A DNA stretch of 64,000 nt from Bemisia tabaci (taxonomy: Eukaryota > Arthropoda > Insecta > Hemiptera > Aleyrodidae). Location of the stretch: assembly GCF_918797505.1 (NCBI RefSeq), contig NC_092802.1, forward strand, positions 11,737,480 to 11,801,479. The letters are read 5' to 3'. Both the position numbers and the translations under genes were made by a program. Below are positions 53,201 to 58,308 of this stretch, in pieces; positions within the stretch are counted from its first letter, which is position 1; every line of letters starts with the position of its first letter. The notes under the pieces were generated by a model. The model had not been told where the DNA came from. It worked only from the letters and a program-made list of their open reading frames with translations, and searched no databases.

Positions 53201-56089
53201 AAAAACACAGATCTTGGATACTTTAGTGGCTGTAGGTCAAAAAAATTGGAACAATAAATACATAAAAATAAAAAAATCCACCACAATATATCTAAAACTG
53301 AGGCTTTACATTCACACTGGCAGGCTCAAATGCAGAAAAAAAGACTAATAAGACGCGCATCTTGTAGTCACCTTCGCTTAAAACAATCTCAATACAACCG
53401 TGCTAAGGAAAAACGCCGTATGAATCTTCAAGCGTTGCCAAATTTCCTCCAATTAGAATAGTTGGATAAAATGGTAAAAAACTCCAACGTGTTGTATGCC
53501 TGATTCTTATGTATTGAATGGTCACGCAATACGTTGAGTATATTAACAAAAACAATTTAAGTTCATGGCCAACCTTTAAATGTGTTAAAAATGGATAAAA
53601 CACGAATGTCCTGGTAAACTTATGAATTTTTTCCTCCTAATTTTTCAGGTAATTTTTTTCGAAATTTCACGTGAAGCTCCTGAAAATTTCAAGGAAAAAT
53701 ATTCATAACATTCCCCAAAAATAAAAATTTTATCGAAGGAAATTTGGCAACGCTCGAATGTTCATACGGCGTTTTTCCTTATCACGGTAGAATATTTTTT
53801 ACATTCATTACACTCACGGAAATTTTGAAGAGATTCAAAATAAACAATCATTTTCACGGAGCGAATCAGCGTGTAAAACTTCAATAGTCGAAACTATTTT
53901 AAACAGAAGACTATAATCCTCAATCTTCAAGTAATGGTTTGCCTACATCAGTCCGCCTCGTAAAGTAGCATAAAAATTTCTCTCAAGGATATCGATGGTG
54001 AAAGTGCAGAAGTGCGTATCTCGATTTTTGACAGTTTTGAGTTAGCAGCATAAACGTGTTGTTGAAGATGTCGTCTATCTGCCGGCAAGAGACTATAATC
54101 GAAAAAATCGGGAAGTCACCCAAAACCGTATCTCGGGCTTACGTGCAGAAATGCGTGTCTCGTTCTGGCTCCTTCACTTGGACTGCATTTTGCAATTTGG
54201 AACTATAAATTCTGACTCATCTGGAAAAACACTTATGTGTATAGGGAAACTAATGGCACATACGTCGTTTTTAAACCGGGTTAGAATTTATAGTTCCAAA
54301 TTGCAAAATGCAGTCTATTTGATCCGGCGCGCTTTATTACGCACAACGCGCTCTCTTCGTTGTTTCCCGCCTACAGCATACGTAAGCTGACCAGCTGTTC
54401 TGTGTTTTTATATATTTTCGGAAATTCGCTGGTTTTGAAAAGTTGCTAAATGCTTATCACTCGAGGGCCCTCTGGTGTCATTTCCCGAAGATACCTATTA
54501 CCAGCGGCGGTTTTGTTCCCTATAAAGCACGTATCACATTGCTGAAATTCTCATCGAGTTGCCTGGGCCAATGATTTGCCTTCAATTAGCCGGCTATGCA
54601 AAATGATTGTCTTGACGCACGAATAGTGGTATCAGAATTTCGCATTAAGATTACACTGTAGTTTGAAGGCGCTCTTCTGTATCGTATGTGAGTGGCCCTG
54701 TACAATGATGTTGAGCAAAAATATTCAGAGTTTTGGAGTCTTCAATCGAGGCGTGATTTAGAAAAAATGCCCGAAGAACATTATTATTATAATATTATAA
54801 TACATTATTATGTTTAAAAAAAAACTTAAGAAATAGCATCTTTAGAGGACGACGAAAAATCTGAATTGAACCAAAAATTCCGAGAGCTTCGATGCTGCCA
54901 AGAAAAAAGAGGGTGCCCCATGACCCTCATCAAAAACTAGTGCTTTGATGCGTAGGTATACTGACAGCAAATATTGCCTTGAAAATGACAAATTTGCAGC
55001 ACCAACGCATTTGTGCCTATCCCAAGCAGCAGTGATCGCGAGAAATAGCGATTTTATCAGTTGATTATCGCGATTATATCGGTGGAAATCTATCGCAATA
55101 TTATCGACTAAAAAATTGCGATTTATGGCGATTAAATCGCTATGCATCGCAATTTTTTGTTCAATGTTCAATGATCAATTTTCGTCGATAAAATCGGGAT
55201 TAAATCGCCATATATTGCGATTTTTGTTGCGATAAAACCGCAATTTTATTGCAACAAGATCGAGGATAATCGCTCAGATTTTGATGATCTTAGCGATTTT
55301 CTCGCCGACAAAATCGCAACAAATCGCGATTTTTCCGTTAAGAAATGCTGCTTGGGATATAGTCACCGTTCAATGTGCAGGAATTACTTGAAGAAATCTT
55401 CTCGAATATATTGGTCCGCTTGAAAAATACACCTCTTGCAGTTCTGCCGTATGATGTTGCATCATTATTTGTCGTCCTGAAGTAAATTGTGTTTATCAGA
55501 GATAGGGTCCAGAAGCGAATAAATAATCCCCGTTGTCAGACATTATGGAATCTTTTATGCATTTTATTTCGAGAGAGGAAAACAACAAATTACATCTCTT
55601 GTAACTTCGTAATCCTTCAGTGATGTAGCCAAGGTAAACACTAACATAGTGTTTGATTAAAAAATCGAGCTACAAGCCATAATAAAACAATCCATATTTC
55701 AAACTACATGTAGATGAGAAAATATATAAAACTTACAAGAAACAAAGCAAACGTTTCGACCTTCCTGCTTTGTTTCTTGTAAGTTTTATACGTTTTTCAT
55801 CTACAAGTAGTTTGAAATATTAATTGTTTTATTATGACTTGAAACTCGGTTTTTTAATCAGTTACTATGTTCTGCACAGCTTAATCAGCCAAATTTGGCA
55901 ATGAAGTGTGTAAGCACTAACTTCCTAAATGTATGTCTCTTCAACTTTTTCGTCAGAAACTTTCTGACGTCTATTCTTTATCGAATCAATTATTGTTACG
56001 CTTAAATCATTATTACTAGTTTGAAGATTTACAATAAAATACATATTTACCTGATCAGCATTTTCTGCATTCCAATTATCAGCCACCAT
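31806..56089 (-). CDS. Peptide transporter gene B (POT/SLC15 family), 15 coding exons, intact
   Basis: This is a tandem paralog of gene A with the same 15-exon structure and phases. It encodes about 809 residues, predicted to be a proton-coupled oligopeptide symporter of the plasma membrane (family inference). Landmarks are TELCERYAFFGAR in helix 1, the His of SIFHIFTFLCYF, the PTR signature GGVLADSYIGKYR, KPCMCVFGGDQF, ALFDQQGSTWVFQASQMDG, and AMAEILF with the helix 10 Glu. Exons 9-12 form the extracellular loop. The C-terminal tail of about 136 residues has imperfect SETGNV repeats. Oddities are FSIFYLCVTIGSL, where the conserved Asn of helix 5 is Thr, and a GC donor in intron 14. Intron 9 (37359-43518) contains the antisense receptor gene IR1. 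Splice sites are otherwise GT-AG. Confidence 0.92.
32545..32920. repeat. Inverted-repeat element enclosing an RT fragment
   Basis: The left part CTTTGGTTTATAAACCAATC with AGTGGTTCATATGGAAC is mirrored at the right by GTATGAACCACTAATTGG and TTCATAAGCC. The middle holds a retrotransposon fragment. Confidence 0.6.
32636..32770 (+). pseudogene. Non-LTR retrotransposon reverse transcriptase fragment
   Basis: The frame reads ISKPGKDRTKPTSYRPISLT and then LCKLYERMVNRRLTW. This matches the PKPGKD..SYRPISLL...K..E..V..RL block of LINE reverse transcriptases (Jockey/R1/CR1-like). About 45 codons remain and the catalytic YADD region is absent. Confidence 0.85.
33184..33291 (-). CDS. Gene B exon 14, followed by a GC donor
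   Basis: The exon has 36 codons in phase 0 (APERMKSIMTSIFQMTISFG then VVFVTKTRFFHRQ). The acceptor is ttgcag. The donor reads CAG followed by gcaagt, a good GC-type donor. Gene C has gtatgt at the same place after the same ACAG. Confidence 0.9.
33660..33788 (-). CDS. Gene B exon 13: helix 10
   Basis: The exon has 43 codons in phase 0, IGSLHIVTPPAALHILWAIP then MAEILFVISYISFAFTQ. The Glu in AMAEILF is the conserved helix 10 acid. The donor is gtgtgt and the acceptor is ctacag. Confidence 0.92.
33789..35524. other. Intron 12 of gene B, no gene recognised
   Basis: Apart from the MITE at 34230-34463 and a run of C near 34019, nothing recognisable was seen. A chance frame at 34446-34634 has no motif. 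Confidence 0.45.
34230..34463. repeat. GCACAGTGGATCGAGTCAA foldback MITE, copy 1
   Basis: GCACAGTGGATCGAGTCAA is mirrored by TTGACTCATCCACTGTGC, enclosing AAAGTGGTTCCATT. A second copy is at 43879-44093. Confidence 0.85.
35525..35624 (-). CDS. Gene B exon 12: end of extracellular loop
   Basis: The exon is 100 nt, YEAKYENKIVFPELLIETGG then VYTFVLQEIDSKL. The donor is gtaagt and the acceptor is tttcag. Confidence 0.9.
36611..36727 (-). CDS. Gene B exon 11: extracellular loop
   Basis: The exon is 117 nt, VTHNLDGHLFLKNQYGN then FNFPLRKTDLVTSLCEIDPG. The donor is gtaag and the acceptor is ttttcag. Confidence 0.9.
37255..37358 (-). CDS. Gene B exon 10: extracellular loop
   Basis: The exon is 104 nt, STSYVITVTDEVADIVRLPG then FDDVAKSLNNVPKL. 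The donor is gtgatt and the acceptor is tttcag. The following intron (9) holds IR1 on the other strand. Confidence 0.9.
37990..38130 (+). repeat. Retroelement tail plus SINE-like sequence
   Basis: It contains AATAAACGTATCTACCAACC, also present at 42958 and (as ATGTATCTACCAAC) at 42830. It is followed by a tRNA-like stretch with box-B-like AGGTTCAAACCT and a T-run. The identity is uncertain. Confidence 0.4.
38328..38530. repeat. GAGAGACGTATTCGGG repeat unit
   Basis: It matches 17040-17720: GAGAGACGTATTCGGGTTTC, ACACGGACATCCACC and GAATAGTTGTATCTCTGCGC. Confidence 0.7.
38536..38777. repeat. ACATATCGACGGTG foldback MITE, copy 3
   Basis: CATATCGACGGTGTACGTCG and the mirror ACACCGTCGATATG enclose the family interior, in opposite orientation to 19801 and 29255. 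Confidence 0.8.
38827..38950. repeat. TTGGACGTATTTCTG hairpin MITE, copy 2
   Basis: Arms TGGACGTATTTCTGTCAAAC with AACTATGTGCAT and complement. It closely matches 18237-18362. Confidence 0.85.
38951..39916. other. Upstream region of IR1
   Basis: A partial copy of the 38328 repeat (CGACACCTCATTGGCAG to ATAGATGCAACACGGG) ends near 39080. The remainder, up to the IR1 start, is AT-rich with no recognisable core promoter. Confidence 0.5.
39917..42088 (+). CDS. Divergent ionotropic receptor IR1 (chemosensory iGluR family), intronless coding region
   Basis: The 723-residue protein starts with a hydrophobic signal peptide (residues about 1-20). Predicted layout: N-terminal extracellular region with Cys133 and Cys152; the block FKFIWRFFRG with Cys239/Cys244 and YDPF (225-250); ligand-binding lobe S1 (about 275-395); helix M1 (396-416, SIFGSILLGILT); pore region (438-452); M2 (461-485, KILFMTLSFSFMVLATLF then SVTINNLS, equivalent to the iGluR SYTANL motif); lobe S2; and M3 (about 693-718) preceded by ARPFSM. 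This is the insect IR topology. I see no S1 Arg typical of glutamate binding. It is inferred to be a ligand-gated cation channel of sensory neurons with unknown ligand. The single open frame lies antisense in intron 9 of transporter gene B. It shares its layout with IR2. The ATG at 39917 precedes the signal peptide directly. Confidence 0.88.
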   Translation: MDFIHCCAITSVLSLCVVPSRNYPSVQREIDLDHFYLKIVQNTLQISESSSVHISNLDAKRSPTQLIRLLHERNISTTIGHLTGGTKTTLVMLSDCEDILSLILGSVSENTRIDHTIESKDLSIDDSVIETVCIEYHEKHRSVRYGKPNKTCDHFVNLREEDLILGSSLPKSTLEQTRGLFRHPVWNAANHLIFIVRDNGLAGPHGTNLSANGDVGKCHLLLTFKFIWRFFRGHKTVACIGFQCFSYDPFRDVINAYVTETSTYFDFTISNLQGTRILVALYDYDGLFEYNFDLKSWTQMATFVLDTAADHLNASKTYRIGSVVVSHFNFNSTQGLFELAIEQDVDLMVYEGGLSDEDFSQFDVVQISEPGSVVFLVPERGLMPAYMIPAKSFTKTVWFSIFGSILLGILTHEVYRRLCITLKSSEENPHPSENISSVLAVYSYILCIGQSRVLTDFSTGKILFMTLSFSFMVLATLFLSVTINNLSIKLRYTPLNTIEEVMESDLLFQSPRGISQKYLFFDDPKFERMREKERTIHTWQDYETERVANSLFLEFSSNNESDVKYGSALGVNISEQSAHDLLNALRGILCNDAFILFLSSLHRQKDLIAIMDPTTMDEVYVDLHIVKEHLMTYPYDMRLLSNSVYGAAIKSVAARIQESGISKKVFEGIIGDLNNHFQRYEEVYDNEPARPFSMVDVSIAFIILIIGLVLSTLVFIGELFWSD
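42257..42262 (+). other. Candidate polyadenylation signal of IR1
   Basis: AATAAA lies about 170 bases after the IR1 stop codon. This is sequence-based only. Confidence 0.45.
42600..43312 (-). pseudogene. 3' fragment of a LINE-type retrotransposon
   Basis: On the minus strand one frame reads LVWYRRMRKMSKERLPDQVL and the next frame PVRRRRGRPLVAW. Together they fit the C-terminus of many LINE ORF2 proteins (HxxRMxxxRLP...RRRGRPxxxW). A frameshift separates them. The segment with CTCTGGCG...TGCGACATCCAAACGCC occurs twice (about 42670 and 43015), and the AATAAA-GTATCTACCAAC tail occurs twice, so the 3' end is tandemly duplicated. Confidence 0.7.
43250..43507. repeat. Foldback next to exon 9 donor of gene B
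   Basis: Arms of about 100 bp include CCTTCCGGCCAAAGTATCAC, CCGCCGCCATTTTATTTTTT and AGAGAAATTTTT, mirrored on the right. The right arm ends about 12 bases from exon 9. The left arm overlaps the LINE fragment, so part of the LINE has been copied in inverted orientation. Confidence 0.8.
43519..43776 (-). CDS. Gene B exon 9: large extracellular loop
   Basis: The exon has 86 codons in phase 0, PSYAKMPASGLGQLRIFNGL then VNWTGELLVFEGQ. The donor is gtaag and the acceptor is tttcag. Glycosylation sites NTT and NWT are visible. Confidence 0.92.
43879..44093. repeat. GCACAGTGGATTCAGTCCA foldback MITE, copy 2
   Basis: It matches 34230-34463 across GAGGTCGGACAAAATTTG, AAAGTGGTTCCATT and TCATGGTCGACCTCTCTGAA. 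Its right end is degraded. Confidence 0.75.
44100..44884. other. Intron 8 stretch of gene B, no gene recognised
   Basis: A purine-rich patch (44160-44260) gives a chance open frame. Nothing else is recognisable. Confidence 0.45.
44885..45133 (-). CDS. Gene B exon 8: helices 7-9
   Basis: The exon has 83 codons in phase 0, GSTWVFQASQMDGVVFNWFT then LNPLFTVLLIPVFGLFLNP, with KRPLQYITIGASFCA. It is highly similar to gene A exon 8. The donor is gtaagt. Confidence 0.95.
45537..45762. repeat. Foldback MITE, second copy of the 2184 element
   Basis: It shares ACATTGGATCTAGAGTCCAG, AAGAAAAAATACTCTTGATT and the mirrored right arm ending CCAGTG. The left end has mutated to CATTGG. Confidence 0.85.
45909..46082 (-). 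CDS. Gene B exon 7: cytoplasmic loop and helix 7 start
   Basis: The exon has 58 codons, CALWRKMSPRRALDEPAHWL then PLFFALFDQQ. HWLEYA and FALFDQQ are family hallmarks. The donor is gtgata. Confidence 0.93.
46196..46700. repeat. 500 bp inverted repeat (AAATCAACTCCCAAGCTC)
   Basis: Long near-perfect arms run from GTGAGGAATGTGCGATTTGA through GCGAGAAACACGATGG and GGCCAAAATGGAGGG to a centre near 46440. The mirrored half ends with TCGCAAATTCCTCACAC. It has no coding. It lies in intron 6 of gene B. Confidence 0.88.
46955..47037 (-). CDS. Gene B exon 6
   Basis: The exon is 83 nt, VLIICGKPWYKLQKPEG then NILADSFKCIL. The donor is gtgagt and the acceptor is tttcag. Confidence 0.92.
47365..47402. repeat. 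(CAA)n microsatellite
   Basis: About ten AAC/CAA units follow AAATAACAAACAAAC. Confidence 0.9.
47403..49440. other. Intron 5 stretch of gene B, no gene recognised
   Basis: Several chance frames up to 90 codons are present without domain motifs. I see no repeats shared with other parts of the window. Confidence 0.45.
49441..49712. repeat. GCGGGCCGATTATTG foldback MITE, copy 4
   Basis: GCGGGGTGATTATTGAAATT and AATTTCAATAATCGGCCCGC are the ends. The interior matches 10164-10423 closely. Confidence 0.88.
49863..50137 (-). CDS. Gene B exon 5: helices 4-6, PTR2 second signature altered
   Basis: The exon is 275 nt, EFSLLGLFLTAFGTGLMKPC, CVFGGDQFVLPQQAKQL and YFSIFYLCVTIGSLLAA. Thr occupies the position of the signature Asn. 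The donor gtcagt is weak but gives the required phase. Confidence 0.92.
50183..50977. repeat. GCGGGCCGATTATTG MITE, copy 5, with nested element
   Basis: GCGGGCTGATTATTGTAATT and ATTTCAAGAATCAGCCCGC are the outer ends. A 510 bp element has inserted into its middle, and the right arm has a small TATGTCTATAG duplication. Confidence 0.85.
50284..50791. repeat. CCCTGCTAAAAATGATGAGTA element made of ACTCATATGAGT repeats
   Basis: The terminal repeats CCCTGCTAAAAATGATGAGT and ACTCATCATTTTTAGCAGGG are flanked by AT. The body is a series of CATATGAGTTGAAATTCTAT-type units, many individually palindromic. It is nested in the MITE at 50183. Confidence 0.85.
50978..51735. other. Intron 4 stretch of gene B, no gene recognised
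   Basis: Open frames here lack motifs, and nothing repeated was seen. Confidence 0.45.
51736..51819 (-). CDS. Gene B exon 4: helix 3
   Basis: The exon is 84 nt, TILYSSVIHVVGNILMAVAA then TQWSNYF. The donor is gtaag and the acceptor is cattag. Confidence 0.9.
52032..52173 (-). CDS. Gene B exon 3: helix 2, PTR signature
   Basis: The exon is 142 nt, VILALYLRNFLHYSKEDA, SIFHIFTFLCYFLPIFGG and VLADSYIGKYR. The helix 2 His is present. The donor is gtgagt. Confidence 0.95.
52174..53150. other. Intron 2 of gene B
   Basis: The first 700 bases hold nothing recognisable. The tandem duplication at 52910-53121 fills the end. Confidence 0.5.
52910..53121. repeat. Tandem duplication of a roughly 107 bp unit
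   Basis: TTTGTATGCCTGACTCTTAT through GGTCACGCAATACGTTGAGT to TGTATTTGGCTCTT occurs twice. A third, diverged copy lies inside the MITE at 53395 (about 53456-53600). It ends about 30 bases from exon 2 of gene B. Confidence 0.85.
53151..53229 (-). CDS. Gene B exon 2: helix 1 with ExxER and Arg
   Basis: The exon is 79 nt, PLKYPRSVFFILATELCERY then AFFGAR. ExxER and the following Arg are both kept. The donor is gtaaat and the acceptor is ctacag. Confidence 0.92.
53395..53790. repeat. CTRCCGTGCTAAGG MITE, copy 3, with internal insertion, TSD AATA
   Basis: CAACCGTGCTAAGGAAAAAC and TTTTTCCTTATCACGGTAG are flanked by AATA on both sides. About 145 bp of the 52910 repeat sits in the left arm. Confidence 0.85.
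54179..54317. repeat. Hairpin element TGGACTGCATTTTGC, copy 2
   Basis: GGACTGCATTTTGCAATTTG is mirrored by CAAATTGCAAAATGCAGTC. It is an inverted copy of 27049-27192. Confidence 0.85.
55018..55359. repeat. TATCCCAAGCAGCA inverted-repeat element with GCGATTT palindromes
   Basis: The terminal repeats TATCCCAAGCAGCA and TGCTGCTTGGGATA enclose many ATCGCGATTT and TTGCGATTT units that can pair in alternative ways. Confidence 0.85.
55653..55862. repeat. Inverted repeat GATTAAAAAATCGAG
   Basis: Arms of about 90 bp (AATAAAACAAT, TTTCAAACTACATGTAGATG, AAACTTACAAGAAACAAAGC) fold around CGTTTCGACC. Confidence 0.85.
56051..56089 (-). CDS. Gene B exon 1: start codon exon
   Basis: Thirteen codons (MVADNWNAENADQ) end in CAG before donor gtaaat, phase 0. 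They parallel the 13-codon first exon of gene A. No in-frame ATG lies in the open frame upstream. Confidence 0.72.
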
Positions 56090-56719
56090 ATTCACAGGAA
56101 GGATATTCGCAAGGCATAAAAATAACAACAGGAATTCAAACCAACTAAATCAAATCGACTATGGTCAAGGATCTAACGCATCGAGAGATCCTAAAAATAC
56201 TGCAGTGAATGAGAATATTTGCCTCGCTTGTAACATTTTAATTTAGGAAGGTTTATCAATAACTGATTTTGTATATTACCACGTGACTTTTCGATAGAAC
56301 CGGGCTTAGAACCATGATCATTACAACTGAGCAAGGATCGCTGAAACACTGTTTCTGGCTTATTAACTCTGGTTTTCATTCAAAATATCATCGACACTCG
56401 GTTGAGCACTTACGCTATCTAAAACCGCGTTAAATCTAGCTCTTGAAATGCTTAAACCAAGTTTCAAAGCATCAATGATAACCCATACGAGTACGAGATG
56501 GGCACTTAATTTTTCGTCACTTTGTAAGCGTATTCACGAATAAAACACAGAACTGGCTGATACTACTTCAGGAATTTACAAGCACGTACTTTAAAGAGAT
56601 GTTCTGTTTCATCGCAATAATTAAGTCTACGCTCGTGAGTTCTATGTCAGATTAAGTTAGGGCTGTATTATGATTACAGGAAGAAAAGGGATATGAATCA
56701 AAAATAAACATATTATTAT
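56090..56719. other. 5' flank of gene B
   Basis: This is the probable promoter region of the minus-strand gene B. I see no confident core element. Confidence 0.35.
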
Positions 56720-56963
56720 CTACCGTGCTAAGCAAAAACGCCGTAAATCCATCAAGATTTTCCCTCGTTTTTTGGAGCTTAGCACTTTATTAAATAAAAA
56801 CTGTTTTACCCATGTACCTCAAATTTTCAGGTGAAGTTCTTGATATATTTGCGAAAGAATGCTGTAAAAACATTATCCCAAAGTACACAAGTTTTTCTAC
56901 TATGATACATTGTTCCCAAAAAATGTAAAATGGCGTTTACCGCGTTTTTGAGTTGCACGGCGG
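56720..56963. repeat. CTACCGTGCTAAGC MITE, degraded copy 4
   Basis: CTACCGTGCTAAGCAAAAAC and GTTTTTGAGTTGCACGGCGG are the ends. The target duplication is not visible. Confidence 0.65.
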
Positions 56964-58308
56964 ATTTGAGTAAAAATCCCAAATTAACATTACAACCTTT
57001 ATTTATTCCTCTCCTACCCCCCCCCCCCCAAAAAAAGAGACTAGTAAAATATGTAATTAATTTATTTTAGACTCCTGGTTATGGTATTGAGCTCGAATAC
57101 ATATTTCGCCTGCTAATGAAGGAGCCATTATCATAACAGAAAATGATAATGGCTGAGAAATCCTCATATTCAGGAGAGGGAAAAAAATACAGAGAAAAAA
57201 AATTATGGAAAATGTTTTATTCAGGGAATGAATATCACGGTGTAATCTCAATTTTAGGGTTAGGGACGTAAAAAGGTAACATGGAATATTTTGTAAAAGA
57301 ACATTAATGTTAGGTTTAAAAAACTAAATAAAGCAATTCCTTCCTTCTAGAAAAATAAAATAACCATCAACTGGATTTCCGTGATAATTCAGCATGCAGC
57401 ATGTAATTTTATCTGAGTGAGCCAGTTGTTTTTAATTTTTAAGCCTGATCCAAGTTTTTAATTACAGCGATGCATTATTACAAAAGATAGATGCGTCTAT
57501 TAGAGGCCGCATGGAGGTCAAATGAAGGTATCCTCGTGCGTTATTATTCCTTTAAATATGATAAGGAAAAGGAAATTGTAACATCGGAGACTTTGGTGGG
57601 AAGCGGAAAATTCATCGATGTCACATTGTCACATCAACGACACATGTCACGCCTGACAAGCCGAGAATGTTGTGAGAGTGCATATCAAATTTGGTTTACT
57701 ACGTCTTTTGTCGACTGCAAACGGGGAAAACAGGAACCCTCGCCAAAAAATAATCAATTATTTTGATGCTATTGCTCTGAATTACAGGAAATATCTGAAT
57801 TTGTTTTTTAAATGAAATATCCACACCAGAAATAAGAAGATTTGTCTTACTTCAGGGTATTGGTTTCAGACGGAAGGAATCGCATTTCTCGGAATCAGGG
57901 ACCTGTAAGTTATAGTTTTATATTGTATATATCTCTATAATATAATTGTATTATCCTCCCATAACGTCTCCTTTTTCATTTCAACTCGGAGGCCTGTAAA
58001 TCAATCGAATCATAAACGCAAAACTTAACAAACGCAAAAAAAAATGTGACGATACATTTTTGGCGTATGTGTGCCGTTTCGTGCACCTTTAAGTCTTACG
58101 ATGAAAATACGAGAATCAATTCCAACATCCTTCAATAATTGATGGTCATCGAAGAACTCGGTGAGGACCTTGATATGATATTTCTCTATTTTTTCCTCAA
58201 CAGGCCTTTTGGCTAACCCACACTTCGGAAAATACTTTCTTTTTCTTGGAACAAGTGGTACTATTTAAGGCAGATATAACTTAAAATGACATTTGAAATT
58301 TATGAAAA
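56964..58308. other. Upstream region of IR2, no gene recognised
   Basis: A C/A homopolymer lies near 57017-57036. The open frame at 57491-57766 has no recognisable motif. No promoter could be assigned. Confidence 0.45.

Noticed and set aside
57491..57766. 91-codon open frame upstream of IR2
   Set aside because: It has no signal peptide, domain motif or paralog in the window and is likely chance.
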